From contig NC_057351.1 of the NCBI RefSeq assembly GCF_016509475.1, positions 9,947,001-10,011,000 of the forward strand: a stretch of 64,000 nt of DNA, given 5' to 3'. Of the stretch, positions 22,324 through 32,549 are shown one piece after another; position 1 is the first letter of the stretch, and every line of letters begins with the position of its first letter. A program made the position numbers and the translations under genes. The notes below the pieces were generated by a model. That model saw only the letters and a program-made list of their open reading frames with translations. It was not told the origin of the DNA and made no database searches. This stretch comes from Prionailurus bengalensis. Its lineage: Eukaryota; Chordata; Mammalia; Carnivora; Felidae.

Positions 22324-22391
22324 ACCAAAAGCAACAAAGATTAGAGAGGACCAGAAATGCCACCAGAAACTCCAACTCTACAAGCAACAAA

Positions 22392-22529
22392 ATGGAAATA
22401 AATTCATATCTTTCAGTACTCACTCTAAACGTCAATGGACTCAATGCTCCAATCAAAAGACATAGGGTAAGAGAATGGATAAGAAAACAAGATCCATCTA
22501 TATGCTGTTCACAAGAGACCCACTTGTGA
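22392..22529 (+). pseudogene. L1 ORF2 N-terminus (endonuclease start), truncated
   Basis: An ATG at 22392 opens 45 codons that match the start of the L1 ORF2 apurinic-type endonuclease. They include the LNVNGLNAPIKRHR segment with the conserved Asn and the CCSQETHL segment with the catalytic Glu. The frame ends at TGA 22527-22529, just before the SINE target site at 22533. The endonuclease nicks target DNA during insertion. This piece is only the first part of that domain and is dead by the early stop. Confidence 0.85.
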
Positions 22530-22551
22530 CGTAAAGACACCTTCAGATTGA

Positions 22552-22773
22552 TGGGGCGCCTGGGTGGCGCAGTCGGTTAAGCGTCCGACTTCAGCCAGGT
22601 CACGATCTCACGGTCTGTGAGTTCGAGCCCCGCGTCGGGCTCTGGGCTGATGGCTCAGAGCCTGGAGCCTGTTTCTGATTCTGTGTCTCCCTCTCTCTCT
22701 GCCCCTCCCCTGTTCATGCTCTGTCTCTCTCTGTCCCAAAAATAAATAAACGTTGAAAAAAAAATTAAAAAAA
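22552..22773 (+). mobile_element. Young felid SINE inserted in L1 ORF2
   Basis: Full-length young felid SINE with head, A and B boxes, CT-rich middle and AATAAATAAACG tail. A perfect 19-bp TSD (AAAGACACCTTCAGATTGA) lies at 22533-22551 and 22774-22792. Removing one TSD copy and the SINE would make the L1 sequence continuous, which fixes the order: L1 first, SINE later. Confidence 0.97.
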
Positions 22774-22806
22774 AAAGACACCTTCAGATTGAAAGTAAGG
22801 GGATAG

Positions 22807-23610
22807 AGAACCATCTATCATGCTAATGGTCAACAAAAGAAAGCCAGAGTAGCCATACTTATATCAGACAGTCTCGACATTAAAATAAAGACTGTATCAA
22901 GAGATGCAGAAGGGCATTATATCATAATCAAGGGGTCTATCCACCAAGAAGACCTAACAGTTGTAAACATTTATACGCCAAATGTGGATGCACCCAAATA
23001 TATAAATCAATTAATCAGAAACATAAAGAAACTTATACATAGCAATACCATAATAGTAGGAGACTTAAACACCCCATTCACAGCAATGGACAGATCATCT
23101 AATCAAAAAATCAACAAGGAAACAATGGCTTTGAATGACACAGTAGACCAGATGGACTTAACAGATATATTCAGAACAATTCATCCTAAAGCAGCAGGAT
23201 ATACATTCTTCTCCATTGCACATGGAACGTTCTCCACAATAAACAACATACTGGGACACAAATCAGCCCTCAGAAAGTACAAAAAGATTGAGATCATACC
23301 GTGCATATTTTTAGACCACAACACTATGAAACTTGAGATCAACCACAAGAAAAAATTTGGAAAGGTAATAAATACTTGGAGACTGAAGAACATCCTACTA
23401 AAGAATGAATGGGCTAACCAAGCAGTTAAAGAGGAAATTAAGAAGTATACTGAAGTCAATGAAAATGATAACACCACAACCCCAAACCTCTGGGATACAG
23501 CAAAGGCGGTCATAAGAGGAAAGTATATAGCAATCCAGGCCTTCCTAAAGAAGGAAGAAAGACCTCAGATACGCAACCTAACCTTACACCTTAAAGAGCT
23601 GGAAAAATAA
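22807..23610 (+). pseudogene. L1 ORF2 endonuclease domain and linker, open for 267 codons
   Basis: The frame is open from 22807 (after TAG 22804-22806) to TAA 23608-23610 but has no convincing own start; the real start is at 22392. Landmarks: ARVAILISDS, VVNIYTPN, the GDLNTPF motif with catalytic Asp/Asn near 23060, an FSTINNIL segment near 23230, and LDHNTMKLEIN with the Asp-His pair near 23310. The position that is Asp-His in active L1 endonucleases ('RIDHIL') reads Asn-Asn here (23242-23247), so a catalytic Asp is lost. The linker towards the reverse transcriptase follows (WDTAKAVIRGKYIAI). This is the longest L1 frame left in the window. Confidence 0.88.
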
Positions 23611-23685
23611 CAGCAAATAAAACCCAAAGCCAGCAGAAGACAGGAAATACTAAAGATTAGAGCAGAAATTAATGCTATCTAAACC

Positions 23686-23706
23686 AAAAAAAAAAAAAAA
23701 AAAAAA
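23686..23706 (+). repeat. A21 homopolymer in the ORF2 linker
   Basis: A 21-bp run of A inside decayed ORF2, most likely slippage expansion of an A-rich codon stretch. Confidence 0.95.
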
Positions 23707-24039
23707 GCCAGTAGAACAGATCAATGAAACCAGAGGCTAGTTCTTTGAAAGAATTAAAAAAAATTGATAAACCACTAGCCAGTTTGATCAAAAAGAAAAA
23801 GTAAAGAACCCAAATAAAATCAAGAATGAAAGAGGAGAGTTCACAACCAACACAGCAAAAATAATAACAATAATAAGAGAATGTTATGAGCAATTATATA
23901 CCAATAAAATGCCAATCTGGAAGAAATGGACAAATTCCTAGATACATGTACACTACCAAAACTGAAACAGGAAGAAACAAAATTTGGACAGACCCATAAC
24001 CAGTAAGGATATTGAATTAGTAATCAAAAATCTCTAAAA

Positions 24040-24780
24040 AACAAGAGTCCAGGGCCAGATGGCTTTCCAGGGGAATTATACCAAACATTTAAGGAAGAGT
24101 TAACACCTATTCTCTTGAAGCTGTTCCAAAAAATAGAAATGGAGGGAAAACTTCCAAACTCTTCCTTTGAGGCCAGAATTACCTTAATTCCAAAACCAGA
24201 CAGAGACCCCACTATAAAAAAGAACTATCGACCAATTTCCCTGATGAACATGGATGCAAAAATCCTCAACAAGATATTAGGCAATCGGATCCAACAATAC
24301 ATTAAAGAAATTATTCACCACGACCAAGTGGGATTTATACCTGGGATGCCAGACTGGTTCAATATCCACAAAACAATCAATGTGATTCATTACATCAATA
24401 AAAGATAGGACAAGAATCACATGATCCTCTCAATAGATGCAGAGAAAGCATTTGACAAAATACAGCATCCTTTCTTGATAAAAACCCTCAAGAAAGTAGG
24501 GATAGAAGGATCGTACCTCGAGATCATAAAAGCCATGTATGAAAGACACAATGCTAACATCATCCAATGGGGAGAAACTGAAATCTTTCCCCCTAAAGTC
24601 ATGAACAAGACAGGGATGTCCACTTTCACCACTGTTATTCAACATAGTATTGGAAGTCTTAGCCTCAGCAATCAGACAACCCAAAGAAATAGAAGACATC
24701 CAAATTGGCCATGAGTAGGTCAAACTTTCACTCTTCGCAGATGACATGATACTCTATATGGAAAACCCAAAGTTTCCCCC
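24040..24780 (+). pseudogene. L1 ORF2 reverse-transcriptase domain, broken
   Basis: The reverse transcriptase copies L1 RNA at the nicked target. Recognisable pieces are GPDGFPGELYQTF (from about 24052), ARITLIPKPDRD and NYRPISLMN (about 24170-24250), DQVGFIPGM (about 24325), motif A IDAEKAFDKIQHPFL (about 24433) and the catalytic box FADDM at 24734-24748 (Phe in place of the usual Tyr, Asp-Asp intact). A TAG at 24406-24408 splits the first two frames. A frameshift near 24603 moves QGCPLSPLLFNIV into another frame, which meets a TAG at 24716-24718. The domain is interrupted by a SINE at 24797, so no active enzyme is possible. Confidence 0.88.
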
Positions 24781-24796
24781 AAAAAACTGCTAGAAT

Positions 24797-25016
24797 CGGG
24801 GCGCCTGGGTGGCGCAGTCGGTTAAGCGGCCGACTTCAGCCAGGTCACGATCTCGCGGTCCGGGAGTTCGAGCCCCGCGTCGGGCTCTGGGCTGATGGCT
24901 CAGAGCCTGGAGCCTGTTTCCGATTCTGTGTCTCCCTCTCTCTCTGCCCCTCCCCCGTTCATGCTCTGTCTCTCTGTCCCAAAAATAAAATAAACGTTGA
25001 AAAAAAAATTTTTTTT
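24797..25016 (+). mobile_element. Young felid SINE inserted in L1 reverse transcriptase
   Basis: Near-consensus felid SINE with a perfect 16-bp TSD (AAAAAACTGCTAGAAT) at 24781-24796 and 25017-25032. The tail carries AATAAAATAAACG followed by A and T runs. It is the second recent insertion into the same L1. Confidence 0.97.
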
Positions 25017-25032
25017 AAAAAACTGCTAGAAT

Positions 25033-25226
25033 TGATTTATGAATTGAGCAAAGTTTCAGGATATAAAATCAATGAACAGAAATCGGTTGCATTCCTATAC
25101 ACCAACAATGAAGTGACAGAAAGAGAAATCAAGGAATCGATCCCATTTACAGTTGCACAAAAATCCATAAAATACCTAGGAATAAATCTAACCAAAGAGG
25201 TGAAAAATCTATACAGTGAAAACTAT
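25033..25226 (+). pseudogene. L1 ORF2 post-RT segment, cut at the 3' side
   Basis: ORF2 continues after the SINE with LSKVSGYKINEQKSVAF, IPFTVAQKSIKYLGINL and TKEVKNLYSENY, the segment after the FADD box. The felid L1 match stops here. The open frame runs on by chance to 25352 across the junction into the older L1. Confidence 0.85.
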
Positions 25227-25260
25227 TTTTTAACAATTTTTTACAATTTTAAACTTATGA

Positions 25261-26096
25261 TTTATAATAGCATAAAACATGAAATAATTAGGGATATTTT
25301 TTTTAAAAAATACATGCAAGAATTGAAATGGAGAATTACAAAACAACGTTGAGCGAAAATAAAGAGACCTATATAAATGAAGAAGTAACATTGAGCGAAA
25401 ATAAAGAGACCTATATAAGTGGAGAAATATGCCATATTGATAGATTAGAAGATTCAGTATTAAGATTTCAATTATCCCACACAGTGTTGGTGGAAATGTA
25501 AATTGGTACCATGGCTTTGGAAGTTGTATTGTCAATATCTTAAAAATTTAAACAACATTTATAAATATTTACACGGTTAGGCATTTGTCCAAGAGAAATG
25601 AAAACATATGTCTACACAGATACTTGTATACAAATGTTTACAGAAGCGTTATTCAGATGGCCAAAAATAAGAGTCAGCCCATCCATCAAAACACAAATGG
25701 AAAAAAAAGCTCTGGTCTATTCATACCAGAGACTACTACTCAGCAAATAAGAAAGACTCAACAACTGATACCTGCAGAAGCATGAATGAATCTCAAAATA
25801 GTATGCTGAGTTAAAGAAGACAGGTATCAAAGAAATCATACCGTACGCTTCTGTTTAAATAAAACACTACAAAAGACAGAAAGCAAAGCAGGTGTTGTTG
25901 GTGTCTGGCTGGGTTAGAGGTGTACTGGCAATAGGCACATGAGAACATTCTGTGGTGATAAGTATATTCTTTATCATTATTGTGATAGATGCATGCGTGT
26001 GTGCACAAGGGCGTATACATTTGTGAAAACTCCTCGAAATGTACACTCATTAGGTGCATTTAATAGTACATAAATTCTATCTCAAAATTTAATGAA
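25261..26096 (+). mobile_element. Ancient L1, 3' half (ORF2 parts and 3' UTR)
   Basis: It resumes at an ORF2 position equal to, or slightly upstream of, the point where the felid L1 ends ('tttataatagcat' to 'attacaaaac'). Near 25472 it jumps to the ORF2 C-terminus ('cacagtgttggtggaaatgtaaattggtacc'), so roughly a kilobase of ORF2 is deleted. The C-terminal part follows, then the 3' UTR ('gaaatgtacactcattaggtgcattt', 'ctatctcaaaattt'). It pairs with the 5' half at 16900-19763. Confidence 0.78.
25345..25428 (+). repeat. 42-bp tandem duplication inside the ancient L1
   Basis: Two head-to-tail copies of a 42-bp unit (25345-25386 and 25387-25428) containing TTGAGCGAAAATAAAGAGAC, with only a few differences. 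Confidence 0.93.
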
Positions 26097-26847
26097 AAAC
26101 ATAAAAAATAGCCTGAAATACAAGATCTGGATTGAAAGTGAGAAGAAGAGTGGAAGAAATATTTGCAATTACATGTAAATTCAGATAACAGAGGGTCTTG
26201 AGTTTCAGTCTTACATTTTGAGATTTTATTTTGCTTTTCATGCTGTTGTAATAGCAAATCCTCGCATTCGGTATCAGACATTCAACTTTATGAATCATTT
26301 TACTATTATATCACATAATTAGACATACAAGAGACTTACTTAGAAATTTTAGGTATATACTAACAGTACAAGAGCCAATAAACTGGGCATGATAATTGAG
26401 ACTGATTGCATAAAGAATTGGCCCCTTTTTGGAAGTCTACTTATGAAACTATTAGAACAAACAATACAAATAAACAGTATAAACAAAATAGATTTCAGTA
26501 TTCTAAATGTGGTATTTCTACAGTGGAGTGATACATTTTTTTCTTCCAGATTTAGCAATATATTTTTCTTACTGTATACCCTTTACTGTGATAATGGATG
26601 AGGAGAGTTAACTAACTTTCCTTTTTTATGTATTATGATCAACCACCACCTTAACAAATTCTAAAGGGTGGCATAGCGTTCTAGTTTACAAAGAATTTTC
26701 AAGTAAAATATATGTTAATTTTATTAATTATCTTGGGAATAGGCCGTGTACTAGCTTAATTTATGTTAGCTTTATTATAGCTACAGTTTTAGAGATAAAG
26801 AAACTATGCTTCCCAAAGTGAAGGGGAATAATACACAAACAGAACTG
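26097..26847. other. Unique sequence, nothing recognised
   Basis: AT-rich; overlapping short frames on both strands show no domain. Confidence 0.45.
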
Positions 26848-27092
26848 ACATTTATTGAACATTTATTGTGTGTCACCATTATGATATAGAATCTCTATCT
26901 GCTGTCTGAGTCAATCCACACAACACCCTTGACAGATAAGAAATATATGTCGGTTAATAGATAATGAAACAGAGACTCAGAAGCAAATGTCCAGAATCGC
27001 ACAGAATTGGGGAAGAGCAGAGCCAGTGACAGAATCCAAAAGTCTGGCTTCAAAAATCTGTATGTTTCACTAATTGCACTGCCTTATGAGAG
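26848..27092 (-). repeat. MIR (ancient tRNA-derived SINE)
   Basis: The antisense MIR order is present: 'acatttattgaacatttattgtgtg', 'atccacacaacaccctt', 'aatgaaacagagactcagaa', 'cacagaattgg', then 'tccaaaagtctggctt' and 'ttgcactgcct'. It covers most of the element. Confidence 0.8.
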
Positions 27093-27982
27093 AGTGGAAA
27101 GAAAATATAGCTCGAATACAGCATTTTAATTTCCAAATTTAGTTTTCTTCACTCTACATCTACAGTGTACAATGTACAACAATGAGTTGATATTTTCCAA
27201 CCCGCTGTTCATTTCAAATTAATTTTATAACAAGTTTTAATTAATTCTCAAGCCTGCAGATTAATTGTTACCCATTTTTTATGACCGAAGTCATTAAATT
27301 AATATATAATTTCATAAGTAACATGATTCAAACCAAACTCAATATTGGTGATTTCTAAAATGTTTAATGTGAATTCTATTCTTTTCTATATAACTTACAA
27401 ATTTTTGTAAACTACAATCATAGAAACATTTTCTGACACAATTATCCTATTTAAAAAAAAATTTAACCTTCGATAATTGACTGTAGTTTTGTATTTTGAG
27501 ATGTGTCTGGCTTAATTATTAGCACATAGTATGTTCTTTCTCCAGATGTCAGTATTAACTTTTCTCATGTTGAGAGGTGTTACGGTTTTCCTCTGAGAGT
27601 CCACAACTTGAAATTCATTGCTGAAACTCATGACTCCAAATGTGTAGTTCAAAGTTTCCATAGGATATAAACAGGGACTCATATGAAGACAGATTTTAAA
27701 ATTTATGCTTATAATGAGTAAATAAGTTTATAACAAGACAGTGCAAAGTATTTTTATAAAAAGTACAGATACATCTAATTTTTTGTGTGTGTGGGCATCA
27801 ACAGCCAATTAACAAGGTCATTTTCTTCCCACAATGCCTCCTTCTACAATGAACACTTCAGGGCTCAAATAAAACATAATGAAGAAGTTTATAATAAGGC
27901 TCAGCACCTTACACTCTTATTTTAAGAATAAGGCAGAACTGCTGGCCTTCAGCCACTGAAGCGTTCTGTTTAAATAGAATTT
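27093..27982. other. Unique AT-rich sequence
   Basis: No repeat, exon or RNA gene recognised. Confidence 0.45.
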
Positions 27983-27994
27983 GAAAACACTTGA

Positions 27995-28214
27995 GGGGCA
28001 CCTGGGTGGCTCAGTCAGTTAAGTGTCCACCTCTTGGTTTCAGCTCAGGTTCAGCTCACTGTTTCCTGGGTTTAAGCCTCACACTGGGCTCTGTGCTGTG
28101 CACATATTGATTGCTTGGGATTCTCTCTCTCTTTCCCTCTCTCTCTACCCCTCCCCAACTCACACTGTCTCTGTGTCTCTCAAAATAAATACAACTTAAA
28201 AAATTTAAAAAAAA
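27995..28214 (+). mobile_element. CAN SINE with 12-bp TSD
   Basis: Plus-strand copy with a GGGGCACCTGGGTGGCTCAG head, CT-rich middle and A-rich end. TSD GAAAACACTTGA at 27983-27994 and 28215-28226. The body is more diverged than the youngest class. Confidence 0.95.
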
Positions 28215-28445
28215 GAAAACACTTGATCTCTCATCAGTCACTGAAATATTCTTAATTTTTAAAACAATGTGCAAGGCTAATTAAGTAATGTTTAAGAATG
28301 TATTTCTTTGGGATTTGTTCTCATATCAATAAGCTGACAGCGCTTTATTGTTTATAACTAAGAGGAGAAAACAATTTGGACACTGTGGACCTTAACTATC
28401 ACTTTTGAAATAATTTCTTATTAGTTTAGGAATTGCACAAGTCTT

Positions 28446-28658
28446 TTTTTTTTTAATGTTTATTTATTTTTGGGACAGAGAGAGACAGAGCACGAATGGG
28501 GGAGGGGCAGAGAAAGAGGGAGACACAGAATCGGAAACAGGCTCCAGGCTCTGAGCCATCAGCCCAGAGCCTGACGCGGGGCTCGAACTCACGGACCGCG
28601 AGATCGTGACCTGGCTGAAGTCGGATGCTTAACCGACTGCGCCACCCAGGCGCCCCAT
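28446..28658 (-). mobile_element. Young felid SINE with 17-bp TSD
   Basis: Minus-strand, near consensus, with a perfect TSD (GGAATTGCACAAGTCTT) at 28429-28445 and 28659-28675. The tRNA-like head is intact (GCGCCACCCAGGCGCCCC at the right end). Confidence 0.97.
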
Positions 28659-28675
28659 GGAATTGCACAAGTCTT

Positions 28676-31600
28676 AAAGTATTCTTTTCTTTCTTTTTGG
28701 TTTATCATTCATGAGATTGCAGAGTTAAAAAAAAATCATACACATTCAGCCTTTACATAAGTGAAAAACCTCACTAATTTATCTAAAAGTTACCCAGATT
28801 TGGGCAAGACTTGTGTCATTTCCTAGAGTTTTGTTTTTGTGTGCCTGAGCTCACAAAGGTTGTGATCTTACAAATTAAATTCATTGCAGATGTTAATGGG
28901 CCCTAGTGAGAATTGATACTTTCACCAATTTTGCCTGAAGAGGGCAGTGTTTCACCAACGGAAGGAATCTTTAAGGGTAAGATTTTGGAGACTGCAGTGA
29001 CTCTAGAAAAAGAACCAAGGATAGCAGACTCTACTCAGCGCACCTGAACAAATAAATAGACTTTTGCTTGTTATCAATATAGGAACGTATTGCTGATGCA
29101 TCACCTTGATCTATCTTAGCCTTGTTGGTAATTTCAGAAAATAAAGTCTTCCAATTGTAAACATTTACAAATATTATTACAAGAATATGTTTCTTAAAAT
29201 ACCATTCTTGTAAAGGCATGATTTCCAGTGGAAGACTGAGATTCTTCTCAGGGACAGAAGGTTCTTTATTTAGGAAAATTCCTTAATGAATCTTTGAAGG
29301 CCCAAGGTGAGATCAGATGGCGTGGGTGTGAAGATTAGGAGGAAATGGTCCAACTTTCTGTAAAGGAAGAAAACAAACAGAGCTGGGGACTTTGAGGGTA
29401 GCTAGAGTCAGGAGAGAGTCTATGTTCTGATCAGTTGAAATGACTGAAATGATTTAAAGTGTGGAGTTCCCTATTTTATTTTTAAAATATCCACTGTATA
29501 GTCTGGTGAGGTATGCCTCCCACCTGTCAAGAATTTTCACAGAATCCTTGTTTCCTTTTGCCTTGTGGTTTTGCCACATAGGGTGAAGCAGGGACATCAA
29601 CAGACAAATCAGTTTCATGTATTTCTCTTGCTAAATAAATGAACAACTGAGTAAATGAATCAATGATTAATTATACTTACATGCATTCTCTGTGACCACC
29701 GTTCATGACTGTACAAGTTTATGTTCTAATTTTGAAAGACCGCTCAGGCCCTAGAGATACTTAGACTGGTTCACACCTCCGTTGAATGGCCCCTGATGCA
29801 GTTTTCCATCCCGATCTTTCTGAGGGGTCGCCGTTGTACTTCTGCCTTGAGCTGCTATATCTATAGCGTAAACTGAGGGGGGAAGAGCCAGCATCATAGA
29901 TTCATGAATACTTTATTCATTATTTTACTGAGGACTATAGCCTAGAGACAGTCTTTCAGATTGCTCTGGAAAACTCCCAAGCTTGTTAGTTTACAGGGGA
30001 TTCTGTGCAAAAAGGGAAGCTTGCAAGCCACTCTCCACCGTATCTCACAAGATATAATGTGTTGGGTTGGAAAATGAAGGGTTACTCGTTTCTATGCGGA
30101 TATGTGGAAGGACCCTTAGGTCATCTTAATACATGATGTTTCTATCATATCTTATTGTTCCAAACTTTGCGTGCACGCCTCTACTTGACTGGTTTTCTGG
30201 TTCCTCTTATTTTTGATGTGTCCTTGAGGTCACTTGAGGTGGTCACAGAAGGCTGACATTAGTCACCTACTTTAACGCTCTGAAGCTACAGTGCACACTA
30301 GGCTGTGTCTAGTTTTCTTCAGTGTACTAAAATTAACTGTGTGAGCAGAGAACCGTAGAGCTGGTCATGACAAGTAATGTAAAAATCTACTGTAGAAGTC
30401 AGAGACTGTGAGTCCGTAACTAATTTGCATAAACTTTGGCATTTGATTTCAGTTGCTCAGGTGACCATTTTTTTTTCTCTTCTGTTGTCTTTCAGATGTG
30501 TTCTTAATAGTTGAATTTACTAAATAAGTAGGAAGAGATGCTATTTGAGGGCACTTTGGAATGAGGCAATTAGAAAGAGGAAATAAACAGTTTGGGTATA
30601 AAAGACTGGGGAGGGAAGAAGTCTTGGAAAATGAAGATAATAATGCTTTGCATAAATAGGAAATAAGTATTAATAGTATATGTATACTAGTATAAAATTT
30701 ACTTCAGATTAGTAGAAGTATTTTGGAATGAGCCATATGTGTGCAATGAAAAGAACTATGAATGCTATTCTGTGCCCCAGCTAATATATACAGGATTATT
30801 TAATGGGTGTTGAGAAATGTGCTCTCCTGAAAATGACACTTTGATTATTTTTTCCTTAAAGATATCACTGCCAAAATGAATGTTAAAGAGGAGTAAATTC
30901 AGTAAAAGTGAGCAGAACAACACATTAACATAAGTCTCAAAAATAGTTCTGCGTGTGGGAGAGAAGATGGTTGCTCTAAACTTCATTAAGCCAATTGTTG
31001 AGAAGACATCTGGAAGCTGATACTAGGGGAAGCCAGGCAATCAATGCGCAAGGCTATTTTATGTTAAAATGCGGCAGTTTAAGTAGGATTTGTTTGAACG
31101 AGATGCATGTTTTAGTCCTTGCCCATGCAGTTGTCTTGGCTCGTCCATGGGTCCTTGTTGTTGTGGAGAGAGGACGTGTGAGGCGGGAGATGAAGAAGAG
31201 GGGTTCAGGCTCCACCCCAGGCCAGAGGAAGTAAGTGATGGGCTGTCCGAGACCTGCTCCCCGGACTGGATCGGTCTAGATCTGACACATGTGAGCAATT
31301 TACTCTTCCAATGTTATAAACTCATGTGTTTTCTATCTCCCCATCAATGAAAATAATGGATATTTAATGAAAATGAATTAATGAATAGTTTATTGCCCAA
31401 GAAGTAAAATATGAAAATTTCATTGAAAGAAAAATCATTCAGAATTAAAATGCAGTGGGCATTGAAAAAATTGATTTTGTGCGGTATCAAAAAGTTCATG
31501 AATGTTTGCATTGTTTCATTTAATGAACGATTAAGCCCCAGTGTGGTAAAGGTGAGGAAGACACAGCAGCTGCCTTCGAGAAACTTAAAATCCACTGGAG

Positions 31601-31854
31601 CCAAGCTGGAAATGAGTAAACTCACATTTTTTTCCCCATGGAACTTCATATCTAATATTCCCTCATATAACATTAATTCATTGCTTAAGCATGGAAAATG
31701 AAGGCTTATATTCAATGAAAAAGTGGTTGCAAAGTACACATTCAAGGACATTTTCACGGACCCTCATTTCTCCTATTATGATATTGCCAAAGACCCACTG
31801 CAATGATGGTTTGGGGCCGTTGCCAGATACACAGACTGCTAAAACTGAAAGTAC
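28676..31854. other. Long stretch without a recognised feature
   Basis: Mostly unique AT-rich DNA. Short frames at 29031-29219, 30765-31350 and 31344-31757 have no recognised domain. A faint old-repeat trace ('gtggtaaaggtgaggaagacacagcagctgcc') lies near 31540-31600. Confidence 0.4.
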
Positions 31855-31888
31855 CAAACAAACGAACAAACAAACAACAAACAAAAAA
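31855..31888. repeat. (AAAC)n-like short repeat
   Basis: Imperfect CAAA/AACA units, about 34 bp. Confidence 0.8.
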
Positions 31889-32023
31889 GAAGAGTTTCAA
31901 ACCAAACCAAGAGAAGGAGGCTCATTTAAGAATCTTATGCTGACCCTGTAATCTTTGTGGCAGCTCTATCTAAATGATACGCTTTCTTTCAACTGTAGTA
32001 TTGGCAGCAAATAGCTCGTTTTT

Positions 32024-32240
32024 TTTTATTTTTTTTTAACGTTTATTTATTTTTGAGACAGAGAGAGACAGAGCATGAACGGGGGAGGGGCAGAGAGAGA
32101 GGGAGACACAGAATCGGAAGCAGGCTCCAGGCTCTGAGCCATCAGCCCAGAGCCCGACGTGGGGCTCGAACCCACGGACCGCGAGATTGTGACCTGAGCT
32201 GAAGTCGGAAGCTTAACCGACTGAGCCACCCAGGCGCCCC
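32024..32240 (-). mobile_element. Young felid SINE with 17-bp TSD
   Basis: Minus-strand copy with a perfect TSD (GCAAATAGCTCGTTTTT) at 32007-32023 and 32241-32257. It combines features of the youngest type with the 'gacctgagctgaagtcgg' word of older copies, so it may be an intermediate subfamily. Confidence 0.97.
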
Positions 32241-32448
32241 GCAAATAGCTCGTTTTTAATATATGTTCCAATTCATTGGTTATTTTGTTGCTTTATTTTG
32301 TGGGCATTTACTGAATACTAGAGGCAGCAAGTGTTGTGGACAGTGGTGATTTAATGAATGAAAGAGACAAACTAGATTATGTTCTAGTCCTCTAAGAGTC
32401 ATAACTCCCTTCCTATACCGTTTGTACAGCCATTCTATGTCTGTTCTC

Positions 32449-32454
32449 TCTATC

Positions 32455-32497
<43 letters not shown>

Positions 32498-32549
32498 ATC
32501 TATCTACCTATCATCTATCTATCTGTCTATCTGTCTATCTGTCTATTTC
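32449..32549. repeat. (TCTA)n compound tetranucleotide STR
   Basis: About ten pure CTAT units, then ATCTATCTACC and CTGT-interrupted units. A long, nearly pure run of this kind is normally length-variable. It explains the Ile/Tyr/Leu/Ser-rich frame at 32422-32796. Confidence 0.97.

Larger units (their letters stand above)
19764..25226 (+). mobile_element. Felid-type L1, 5'-complete, 3' part missing
   Basis: A plus-strand L1 starting with the canonical GGGAGCCAAGATGGC 5' end. In order it holds a GC-rich 5' UTR, a T-rich leader, an ORF1 relic, a spacer with an AAAT run, and ORF2 with endonuclease and reverse-transcriptase parts. It stops after the motif region ending NLYSENY. The ORF2 C-terminal third, 3' UTR and poly(A) are absent, and 3' loss is not expected from normal L1 insertion. 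Two young SINEs (22552, 24797) interrupt it. Multiple stops and frameshifts mean it cannot encode active proteins. No TSD can be defined because the 3' end is lost. Confidence 0.9.

Noticed and set aside
30968..31014. Possible ribosomal-protein (RPL32-like) processed pseudogene start
   Set aside because: Only a short stretch has a vague resemblance; the following sequence does not continue the match and no poly(A) tail or TSD is visible.
32449..32549. CRISPR-like spaced repeat
   Set aside because: Repeats are contiguous tetranucleotides without spacers; the sequence is mammalian.
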